Source: SAR324 cluster bacterium
Lineage (GTDB): Bacteria > SAR324 > NAC60-12
Assembly (NCBI GenBank): GCA_028281495.1
Contig: JANQJU010000030.1
Location: 31,773 to 95,772 of the forward strand
DNA: 64,000 nt
Direction: 5' to 3'
Every line of letters begins with the position of its first letter. Within the stretch, counting starts at the first letter, position 1. Under the pieces are notes generated by a model. That model did not search any database. It worked only from the letters and a program-made list of their open reading frames with translations, and was not told where the DNA came from. Both the position numbers and the translations under genes were made by a program. Below are positions 36,885 through 44,171 of this stretch, one piece after another.

Positions 36885-37835
36885 ATGTTTCGAAAATTAG
36901 CATTGATCATCTCAGTTTTAAGTGGCTTTGTTTTTGCCTTCACACCTCAAGTGTGGGCAGCGGATGCCGATGTTTGTAAAACAGTTCGATTTTCCGATGT
37001 GGGTTGGACTGATATTACGGCTACAACGGCTACAACCTCCTTGGTTTTGGAAGGGTTGGGTTACGACACAAAGATCCAATTGTTGTCGGTACCCGTGACT
37101 TATACCAGCCTAAAAAACCAAGACATTGACGTGTTTCTGGGCAACTGGATGCCAACGATGGCCGCCGATATCGAGCCATATACTAAAGATGGCTCTGTGG
37201 AAGTAACAGGAGTCAATTTGACAGGGGCTAAATACACTCTGGCGGTTCCTAAATACGCTTATGAAGCTGGGTTAAAATCATTTGCAGATATCCAAAAATT
37301 CGAAAGTGAGTTGGATGGTAAAATTTATGGAATTGAAGCCGGTAATGATGGCAACCGATTGATTCAAGGAATGATCGACGAAAACCAATTTGGTCTCAAA
37401 GGCTTCAAATTGGTGGAGTCGAGTGAAGCCGGGATGCTTTCTCAGGTTTCTCGATCAGTAAAACGAAAGAAATGGGTCGTATTTTTGGGTTGGGCACCTC
37501 ATCCCATGAATGCCAATTTTGAACTCGCATATCTTGCCGGTGGCGACGATGTGTTTGGACCTAATTATGGTGGGGCCGATGTGTATACCAACACCCGCAA
37601 GGGCTACCTTACCGAGTGTCCAAATGTGGGAATGTTGTTAAAAAATCTAAAATTCTCACTGGCTATGGAGAACGAGATTATGGGTGCCATTCTCAATGAT
37701 GGGGAAGAGCCGGATCGAGCTGCAAAAGCATGGCTGAAAAAGAATCCTGCTGTTTTGGACGCTTGGCTTGACGGCGTGAAATCCCTTGATGGTTCGAATG
37801 GGGTGACTGCGGTTAAAAAACATCTCGGTATTTGA
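36885..37835 (+). CDS. proX: Glycine betaine/proline ABC transporter, periplasmic binding protein
   Basis: A 316-residue periplasmic protein with a signal peptide (LALIISVLSGFVFAFTPQVW, cut after AWA). The OpuAC/ProX pattern is clear: VRFSDVGWTDITATTATTSL near the start, DVFLGNWMPTM near residue 85, and KKWVVFLGWAPHPMNANFEL near residue 198. The Trp residues in these motifs form the aromatic box that holds the quaternary amine of betaine. It delivers betaine to ProW/ProV. It is first in the order X-W-V, whereas E. coli has V-W-X. The 101-bp gap to proW could hold a hairpin that favours proX mRNA. Confidence 0.94.
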   Translation: MFRKLALIISVLSGFVFAFTPQVWAADADVCKTVRFSDVGWTDITATTATTSLVLEGLGYDTKIQLLSVPVTYTSLKNQDIDVFLGNWMPTMAADIEPYTKDGSVEVTGVNLTGAKYTLAVPKYAYEAGLKSFADIQKFESELDGKIYGIEAGNDGNRLIQGMIDENQFGLKGFKLVESSEAGMLSQVSRSVKRKKWVVFLGWAPHPMNANFELAYLAGGDDVFGPNYGGADVYTNTRKGYLTECPNVGMLLKNLKFSLAMENEIMGAILNDGEEPDRAAKAWLKKNPAVLDAWLDGVKSLDGSNGVTAVKKHLGI

Positions 37836-37936
37836 TCACTTCCTGTGATTGGGTTCGAGAAAGTTGACCTCAGACCTTCTTTCTCAAACGAGGCAATAGC
37901 CTCCTCAGGGCGAACCTTGTAAAGCAAGTAAACGAT

Positions 37937-38773
37937 ATGGATTGGCTAACAGAAAATAAGATTCCTCTAGGAAAATGGATCAAATCGGTGGTGGATCTGA
38001 CCAACGACCACGCCGCTTGGATTTTTGATTGGATCTCCATTTCCTTGGGATTTGTCATCGAAGGATTAACAGATCTGTTGATCTGGTCTCCTCCTCTGAT
38101 TTTGGTAGTCATCTTTACGGGTGCTTCTTATTGGATTCATCGGTCGTGGAAGCTGGCATTGATGATTTTGTGCTCACTCCTGCTCATCATCAATATGGGA
38201 TATTGGGAAGCCACGATTGAATCCCTAGCATTGGTGATATTTTCGACCACTTTTTGTATGTTGATTGGTGTTCCTCTCGGTATCGCATCGGCCCACCGGC
38301 CTTGGTTGTACCGGCTAATCCATCCGGTCCTCGATTTGATGCAAACCATTCCCACCTTTGTATATTTGATCCCCACCTTAATCTTGTTTGGTTTGGGACC
38401 CGTCCCCGGTGTGATTTCCACTATGATTTTTGCCCTTCCGGCTCCTGTTCGGTTGACTCACTTGGGAATTTCCTCCGTTCCTCAATCCATGATCGATGCC
38501 GTGGAATCGTTTGGTGCCACAAAGTCACAGTTGCTGTGGAAAGTAGAACTACCGTATGCCAAGCCCACCATTATGGCGGGGTTGACTCAGTGCATCATGC
38601 TGTCTCTTTCGATGGTGGTGATTGCCGCCTTGGTAGGAGCCGATGGGCTGGGAACTCCTGTCGTTCGCGCATTGAATACGGTGAATATCGCCAAAGGATT
38701 TGAGGCGGGTTTAGCCATTGTTTTAGTTGCCATTATGCTGGATCGTGTCTGCAAAGAACCTAAAAAACCATAA
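37937..38773 (+). CDS. proW: Glycine betaine ABC transporter permease
   Basis: A 278-residue membrane protein of the ProW/OpuAB permease type. After an N-terminal cytoplasmic or amphipathic portion come about six helices. The coupling loop is the EAA-like LAY-type stretch SMIDAVESFGATKSQLLWKV (near residue 196), and the family motif LDLMQTIPTFVYLIPTLILF is near residue 134. It forms the channel for betaine import. The gene follows proX and ends 11 bp before proV, so the three genes form one operon. Confidence 0.93.
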   Translation: MDWLTENKIPLGKWIKSVVDLTNDHAAWIFDWISISLGFVIEGLTDLLIWSPPLILVVIFTGASYWIHRSWKLALMILCSLLLIINMGYWEATIESLALVIFSTTFCMLIGVPLGIASAHRPWLYRLIHPVLDLMQTIPTFVYLIPTLILFGLGPVPGVISTMIFALPAPVRLTHLGISSVPQSMIDAVESFGATKSQLLWKVELPYAKPTIMAGLTQCIMLSLSMVVIAALVGADGLGTPVVRALNTVNIAKGFEAGLAIVLVAIMLDRVCKEPKKP

Positions 38774-38784
38774 CGTAAAAAATC

Positions 38785-40011
38785 ATGACAATTGCTGTTG
38801 AATTTAAAGAGGTTGATATCATTTTTGGGGATAATCCTCAAAAAGCCACCGAATTGTTGGATCAAGGGCGTGATCGGCAAGAAATCCTGGAAAGTACTGG
38901 AAATACTGTGGGGGTTCATAAGGCATCCCTCCAAGTAAAAAAGGGAGAGATTTGTGTCTTGATGGGACTGTCGGGGTCTGGCAAATCCACACTTTTACGG
39001 TGTGTAAACGGGTTAAACACACCCACTCGGGGTCAAATTTTAGTACACGATCAAAAAGAGATCGTGGATATGGTGAAGTGTGATTCAACAACGCTACGTC
39101 GAATTCGCATGGATCGAATCTCGATGGTTTTCCAACAGTTTGGCCTTTTACCTTGGAGAACCGTGAATGAAAATGTGGGTCTGGGGTTGGAAATCAGAGG
39201 AATTTCCAAAGCGGAACGTCAACAGACCATTGAGGACAAGTTAAAGTTGGTCCATCTTGAGCAGTGGAAAGATAAATATGTTCGAGAACTTTCAGGAGGG
39301 ATGCAACAACGCGTTGGGCTGGCGAGGGCCTTTGCCACGGACGCCGACATATTGTTGATGGATGAACCGTTTTCTGCACTGGATCCACTCATTCGAAACC
39401 ACCTTCAGGATGAATTGTTGGAATTGCAGGCATCGCTGCAAAAAACGATCATATTTGTTAGTCATGATTTGGACGAAGCCGTCAAACTCGGAACCCATAT
39501 TGCAATTATGAAAGACGGCAAAATAGTCCAATATGGTTCTCCCGAAGAAATCATCTTATATCCTGCGAACCAGTATGTGGCCGATTTTGTTTCCCATCTC
39601 AATCCTCTCAATGCTCTCTCCGCGAGTGCTTTGATGCAGCCTATAGCGGAGGTCCATCGTGATGGACCAGAGTTATGGTTGGATTGTTGGGGAAATTATC
39701 GTTTACAACTCGACGACTTGGGTGCTCCAAAAAGTGTCCTCATTTACAATCAACCAGGGCGATTTGTTAAACACGAACCCGGCTTAGAAATAAAAACAGA
39801 AAAAGCCGACAAGATGCTCCTGGTCCCAAAACACCTCCTGATGAAAGAGATTATTGAGTACCGATGGGAAATGGGGACCCCGGTCCTGGTTGTTGAAAAT
39901 GATCAGGTCGTCGGTGTTGTGGGAGATGACGAAATCTATTGGAGTATCTTGGGGAAAGGCGCCAAAACTCAGGGTGAAGGAAAGTCCTTTTCTCAACCTC
40001 AGGTTCGCTAG
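38785..40011 (+). CDS. proV: Glycine betaine ABC transporter ATP-binding protein
   Basis: A 408-residue ATPase. The ProV-type N-terminal region (FGDNPQKATELLDQG) precedes Walker A GLSGSGKST near residue 68. MVFQQFGLLPWRTVNENV is the Q-loop segment, RELSGGMQQRVGLARAFA the signature, and ILLMDEPFSALDPLIR Walker B. After the ABC domain, a C-terminal regulatory segment includes a CBS-like stretch (EMGTPVLVVENDQVVGVVGD). In OpuA such CBS modules sense ionic strength and gate transport. It completes the proXWV operon. Confidence 0.94.
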   Translation: MTIAVEFKEVDIIFGDNPQKATELLDQGRDRQEILESTGNTVGVHKASLQVKKGEICVLMGLSGSGKSTLLRCVNGLNTPTRGQILVHDQKEIVDMVKCDSTTLRRIRMDRISMVFQQFGLLPWRTVNENVGLGLEIRGISKAERQQTIEDKLKLVHLEQWKDKYVRELSGGMQQRVGLARAFATDADILLMDEPFSALDPLIRNHLQDELLELQASLQKTIIFVSHDLDEAVKLGTHIAIMKDGKIVQYGSPEEIILYPANQYVADFVSHLNPLNALSASALMQPIAEVHRDGPELWLDCWGNYRLQLDDLGAPKSVLIYNQPGRFVKHEPGLEIKTEKADKMLLVPKHLLMKEIIEYRWEMGTPVLVVENDQVVGVVGDDEIYWSILGKGAKTQGEGKSFSQPQVR

Positions 40012-40120
40012 TTATTCCAAAGACTCCGATGATCTCAAATGGACATAACTTTTACTCCATCATATTCATTGATCTTATTTACTGACTTGACTGAACAAAA
40101 TTATTACTTGTTCTCTCAAT

Positions 40121-40143
40121 CGAGACGAGACAGTATCGTCTCG
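40121..40143. promoter_or_regulatory. TetR-type operator palindrome, one mismatched pair
   Basis: Left arm CGAGACGAGAC, central A, right arm GTATCGTCTCG; one base pair breaks the symmetry. It aligns with the perfect palindrome at 31317-31339 in the related block. It lies about 180 bp upstream of tetR and is the expected autoregulatory site. A weaker partial symmetry (AACGAC...TATCGTT) lies at about 40260-40276, nearer the start. Confidence 0.75.
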
Positions 40144-40321
40144 ATTTGAATTTGTAAATAAAAAAAACAAAGAAATTGATCCTAACTACCTAAGAAGTCA
40201 TGCGTTTTGGTACCGACACTTGGGTTTGCTAGGCTTTGTTTCGACCTTGTACATAACGGAACGACTCCGTATCGTTTCGATGAATATCGTCAATGGAACC
40301 CATCAAATTATAGGGAGTTTT

Positions 40322-40918
40322 ATGCCTCCATCTCATAAACTCAAAAGAGTCCGACAGTCTTCGATGAGAGAGGAAGTCACGAACGCCTTGACTCGTGCAC
40401 TATTTGAAGAATGGGCGGAAAAAGGGTTATCCGCCCTGAGTTTAGAAGCCGTTGCTCGTCGAGCAGGTGCGGGCAAAGCTGCGTTGTATCGTCGGTGGTC
40501 GAGTAAATTGGACATGGTGGAAGATCGACTTTACGCCGTAGGTCTCACCATCACGGAAATCGATGACCACGGTTCGCTTTATAATGACATCGTTGCTTTG
40601 CTGTTGTTAGTGAGGCGGCTGTTGCGTCATCCACTCCTCAGGAGGATTGTCGCTGACATTCATGCAGAGCAAACACGGAGTCCCGTAATCCGACAGATGC
40701 TAGAGGCATTTCAATCAGAACGACGAAAACGAATGAACATCGTGTTGACCCGAGCCATTGAGCGGGGAGAGTTGAAAAAAGATTCTAATTTGGAGTTGAT
40801 GAAAGACATAGTGATCTCCTCCCTCTATTGGAGGGAGATCGTCTTACAAAAAGGAATCAAGAAAGCCGAGATACATCAACTCGCTGAAGCTGTGTGTGCT
40901 GCTTTGAAAGCACTTTGA
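40322..40918 (+). CDS. TetR-family transcriptional regulator
   Basis: A 198-residue repressor. I use the ATG at 40322 behind TAGGGAGTTTT; the frame is open upstream but a start there would put 34 extra residues before the usual beginning. The helix-turn-helix is at residues about 28-50 (LSALSLEAVARRAGAGKAAL, then YRRWSSKLDMV). The C-terminal part resembles the TetR_C ligand domain (LLRHPLLRRIVADIHAEQTR). It should bind the palindrome upstream and, because the same palindrome occurs at 31317, probably also controls the NTF2-like and NmrA genes in trans. Its counterpart in block 1 has been deleted. Confidence 0.9.
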   Translation: MPPSHKLKRVRQSSMREEVTNALTRALFEEWAEKGLSALSLEAVARRAGAGKAALYRRWSSKLDMVEDRLYAVGLTITEIDDHGSLYNDIVALLLLVRRLLRHPLLRRIVADIHAEQTRSPVIRQMLEAFQSERRKRMNIVLTRAIERGELKKDSNLELMKDIVISSLYWREIVLQKGIKKAEIHQLAEAVCAALKAL

Positions 40919-41094
40919 AGGGGGGCGCTAGTGGTCTTAATCACTTCGCCAATTCGCAGAACGATCCGCTTATTTCGGGTGTTTGATGCCAATCAGTATC
41001 TACAGTCAGGAGGCATTTAAAAAAGAATCGTGCAGAAATTGCGTTTCCTAATTCAGTTGATTGTTTACAAATCAAAACGATGAAAGGAAAAAGT

Positions 41095-41350
41095 ATGGAA
41101 CTCAATGAAAAAAGTAGGATTGATCTACAAATTCCCAGTTGTACTGTCACAATCGTTGAGCAAGAAGAAAATTTGGGTCAGATTATAGAAATGAGTTTGC
41201 TGTTTCACCCCCGTCTTGGTGATTGCCCTGACCGCGATTGGTGCGGCAGGGGTGGTCGCCTATCTGGATAGGGTCTTATTACCGCTGCTTGGTTTTTTCC
41301 TATTGCTCACTGGGTATGGAATCTATCGTAGCAAAAAACAACAGGAATGA
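41095..41350 (+). pseudogene. FlhA-like fragment joined out of frame to truncated merF
   Basis: The first ~27 codons (MELNEKSRIDLQIPSCTVTI...NLGQIIEM) match the FlhA-like fragment of block 1, here without the premature stop. At about 41194 the sequence jumps into the merF gene at its CCF codons (TTGCTGTTTCACCCCCGTC) and continues to its stop at 41348-41350. The merF frame differs from the upstream frame, so translation from 41095 ends at about 41271. Neither gene is functional here. Confidence 0.85.
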
Positions 41351-41390
41351 GGGGTTCTATCGCCTTCGCTAGCCTTGAAAGTGGAGAGGG

Positions 41391-42191
41391 TCACGAATCC
41401 AAACCAGGATTTTTGACCAAGCGAAATCCTACGCTCCCATACCGCATACCTTCCCCCCCATAATAACGTTTCGTGGTTCGCAAGAAGGCTGCCTCACGGC
41501 TGAAACTTCCCCCTCGAAGCACCCCGTGCGTGCTAGATTTGGCTCCGATAGGATCGATGACTGCCTCTGTCGGATACGGGCCTTTCCAATCCCACACCAT
41601 CTCCCAAACGTTTCCATGCATGTCATACAACCCCCATGGATTGGGGCGTTTGCGTTTAATAGGATGAGGCTGAATGTCAGAATTTGCTTTGTACCACGCA
41701 TGATCCTGCAAACAGGATTCATCGTCACCGCATGACCAAAGGGTGGTGGTTCCCGCCCGAGCCGTATACTCCCATTCCGCCTCGGTGGGGAAGCGATAAC
41801 ACCCAGGGCGGTAGTTCAATTTTCTTGGGCATGATAAACCTTCCCGTTTATTGAGTTTTTCAATGAAATCCAATGCTTCGGACCATCGGATGTGTTGTAC
41901 CGGATAGAGATCTCCTTGGGAGAATGCTGATGGGTTGTCCCCCATCACCGTTTGCCACTCGCGTTGAGTCACTTCGTGTTCACTCATATAAAACGAGCGA
42001 CTGATGGTGACGGAATGCTGCGGCATTTCGTCAAACCCTGCCTGTTTGACATCATGGGCAGATCCCATTGAAAATGATCCTGCTGGTATCCGCACAAATT
42101 TGACCCCCAGGCTGTTAGTGATGATGTTTTTTTGGGCCATCGCTATCCCGGAAAACAAGGTGGCGACGCTGAGCCAGATTAAGATTTTCAT
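41391..42191 (-). CDS. Secreted SUMF1/formylglycine-generating-enzyme-like protein
   Basis: A 266-residue protein. The start is one of two adjacent ATGs (42191 or 42194) behind GTGGAGGAAA; the signal peptide is MKILIWLSVATLFSGIAMAQ. The SUMF1 domain fills the rest: FVRIPAGSFSMGSAHDVKQA, then SEHEVTQREWQTVMGDNPSA, YRFPTEAEWEYTARAG, WGLYDMHGNVWEMVWDW, and a C-terminal GVLRGGSFSREAAFLRTTKR. Some family members convert Cys to formylglycine; many others bind ligands or act in cell-surface assemblies. Secretion argues against sulfatase activation in the cytoplasm. It is last in a minus-strand row with the DUF2231-like, cytochrome c and 137-residue genes. Confidence 0.88.
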   Translation of the reverse strand: MKILIWLSVATLFSGIAMAQKNIITNSLGVKFVRIPAGSFSMGSAHDVKQAGFDEMPQHSVTISRSFYMSEHEVTQREWQTVMGDNPSAFSQGDLYPVQHIRWSEALDFIEKLNKREGLSCPRKLNYRPGCYRFPTEAEWEYTARAGTTTLWSCGDDESCLQDHAWYKANSDIQPHPIKRKRPNPWGLYDMHGNVWEMVWDWKGPYPTEAVIDPIGAKSSTHGVLRGGSFSREAAFLRTTKRYYGGEGMRYGSVGFRLVKNPGLDS

Positions 42192-42288
42192 CATTTTCCT
42201 CCACGGTTTGTGTTGATTGACACTGCGCAACAAAAGCTACACCTGTGGGAGCAAAATTCCCAGGTTTTGTGGTCAACAGTTGGTTTTG

Positions 42289-43038
42289 CTAATGGGGATC
42301 GTCGACTTCTAAATACTGCCCTTGTGGACCCACCCCATAGAGGTGCGTCAACATGGCACCATAGTGGCCTGCCAAGGTGACACTAAAGAAGCTGAAACCC
42401 ATTACGACCACTACTGCCAATTCTAAAACGCGATGTTGGAGTTTGGAAACACAGGACAGACCAGCCAATACCCAAGCCAAAGTCGAAGCATAAACTGTCC
42501 AATTGGCATAGCGTTCGTGCTCTTCCAAAATAGCAAACATTGCATCAGTCAATCCGATGGTGTGGGGATGAAACACGTTGGTCGCTAGGATGGCTCCCAT
42601 CCAGCCTCCAAAAGCTAATAAGGCACCCACAATCTTGACCGCCGTATTGCGGAACCATAGCCCTCCTCCATAAGTTGGGAGAGCAACCAGCAATAAAACA
42701 ATGGCAAAGTGAACAACCAACGGATGCAAGGTGGGAAACACGGACAAGGATTCCCAAAAACCTATGGGCACATCATCTGATGTTAAAGCTGGTTCTTGTG
42801 TCATCGGAACAGTACTGGCCACTTGGGGAGCTGCATGAGGAGCGGATTCCAATGAAGACTGAGAAGACATTGCAGTACTCGGAGGGATCGTAGCAATGAT
42901 CTGAGTCGTTGGTATGGTTTGTGTCGTCGATGTGGTAGTGGATTTGCGAGTATGGTCTTCATCACCATGAGCCAGGACTAAGAAAGGAATCCAAACTAGC
43001 ACCCCGCTCCAAATCACTATTCGGTGTAATTGCATCAT
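42289..43038 (-). CDS. DUF2231-like inner membrane protein with Thr/Ser/Pro-rich linker
   Basis: A 249-residue protein. An N-terminal signal or helix (IVIWSGVLVWIPFLVLAHGD) is followed by a low-complexity Thr/Ser/Pro linker (residues about 30-85). Then comes a four-helix membrane domain starting FPTLHPLVVHFAIVLLLVAL, which matches DUF2231 proteins, and ending GHYGAMLTHLYGVGPQGQYL. Conserved His residues within the helices (HPLVVHFA, GHYGAML) suggest heme or metal binding, which is inference. The cytochrome c gene lies 27 bp upstream, so the two probably form an electron-transfer pair in the membrane. Confidence 0.75.
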   Translation of the reverse strand: MMQLHRIVIWSGVLVWIPFLVLAHGDEDHTRKSTTTSTTQTIPTTQIIATIPPSTAMSSQSSLESAPHAAPQVASTVPMTQEPALTSDDVPIGFWESLSVFPTLHPLVVHFAIVLLLVALPTYGGGLWFRNTAVKIVGALLAFGGWMGAILATNVFHPHTIGLTDAMFAILEEHERYANWTVYASTLAWVLAGLSCVSKLQHRVLELAVVVVMGFSFFSVTLAGHYGAMLTHLYGVGPQGQYLEVDDPH

Positions 43039-43065
43039 CGTTTTCTCCTTATTTTTGGGGAGCGT

Positions 43066-43572
43066 TTATTGATGTTGGTTCACAAACTTAGCGTGTCGTT
43101 CTTGGACCTCGGGAGGCCAGAGGGATTTGAAATAGTGGAGAACAGCAGCGATTTCTTGATCACTCAACCTACCTTTGAAACCACGCATAGGAGACTCTTG
43201 AACAACCGACCCATTGGTGATGATATCAATCAACAATTTGTCAGGATGGTGCCAAGCATGCCCGGTACCGTTAAGAGCAGGAGCTAAATAACTGTTATCT
43301 ACAGTCATACCCCCCATCGGTTGTTGTGGGTCTTGTCCAATGGCTCCTGGACCATGACAACTGGCACAATTTTTTTGAAACACCTGAGCGCCGAGTTGAA
43401 TGCTCTCTGGAGTGGGAGCAGAAGCGAGTGACGTAGAAGGAGATGGCCAGAAAAACCATCCAACGGCAACGATCATAAGCCCACCTATAGCCCACAATAG
43501 TGGCTTTGGGATGGGAGAGAGCTGAGTTTGCTTTCTTTTGTGTTTAGTTTTTTTGTTTATAGATTTCGACAT
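43066..43572 (-). CDS. Membrane-anchored monoheme c-type cytochrome
   Basis: Start chosen at the ATG at 43572 behind GAGGTCACT. The 168-residue protein begins with a very basic segment (MSKSINKKTKHKRKQTQLSP), then one membrane helix (LLWAIGGLMIVAVGWFFW), and a periplasmic cytochrome c domain. The heme site is CASCHGPGAIG near residue 85, and the axial Met is probably in SPMRGFKGRLSDQEIAAVLH. It would carry electrons at the periplasmic face. It sits between the 137-residue secreted protein gene and the DUF2231-like gene on the same strand. Confidence 0.88.
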   Translation of the reverse strand: MSKSINKKTKHKRKQTQLSPIPKPLLWAIGGLMIVAVGWFFWPSPSTSLASAPTPESIQLGAQVFQKNCASCHGPGAIGQDPQQPMGGMTVDNSYLAPALNGTGHAWHHPDKLLIDIITNGSVVQESPMRGFKGRLSDQEIAAVLHYFKSLWPPEVQERHAKFVNQHQ

Positions 43573-43668
43573 AGTGACCTCACGTGAAAAAAAAGGATCA
43601 GGCAATTCCGTCGGGAAGCCAAGGTTCCGCTGACAAACTAAAATGGAATGACGTGGAGATCGTGAGGT

Positions 43669-44082
43669 CTAGACCCGGAGTACAACGTGTTGGTGGACCA
43701 GAGAGGTCTGAGGTGAAGTAGTGATCAAAGGAACGGTTGGTGATTCCCCTACTTGCTCAGTGATTTGTTTTTGGAAAGTGGGAAGTGGGACGAACGAAAG
43801 TTGAGGGGGATCGAATTCTAAAGACAGGCTTTTCAGATGGAGTGAATCCAAAGGGGCATCGACCTCACAAAACGGATCCGTGGGAAGTTCACTGTTGCAG
43901 TGTCCCATTGGCAAGGATTCATCTCCCGTTTGATGATGAGAGGAGTGATCCATTTGGACTTCCATAGACATACTTCCACATGCTAAAGCAAACGTTGGAG
44001 CAATAATAAAAGTCAACGCGAACAGGAGCGCCAAGAGTTGCCATTGTTTCGAATGTCTATGTTGAGCGATTGGATTCATCAC
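43669..44082 (-). CDS. Small secreted Met/His/Cys-rich protein, possible metal binding
   Basis: A 137-residue protein with a signal peptide (WQLLALLFALTFIIAPTFAL, cut near ALA). The start of the mature part is rich in possible metal ligands: CGSMSMEVQMDHSSHHQTGD followed by MGHCNSELPTDPFC. The C-terminal half has no such residues. I know no exact family; Met/His clusters like this occur in periplasmic copper-binding proteins. It heads the minus-strand row with the cytochrome c, DUF2231-like and SUMF1 genes. Block 1 retains only the middle of this gene. Confidence 0.6.
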   Translation of the reverse strand: MMNPIAQHRHSKQWQLLALLFALTFIIAPTFALACGSMSMEVQMDHSSHHQTGDESLPMGHCNSELPTDPFCEVDAPLDSLHLKSLSLEFDPPQLSFVPLPTFQKQITEQVGESPTVPLITTSPQTSLVHQHVVLRV

Positions 44083-44171
44083 AAATCGTTTTATGAAAGT
44101 ATGTCCTGAAAGTTACCAGAGGTTTGACTATTTGAACCTACGCGAAAATGAGCATTGAGGGTGCGTTTCAG

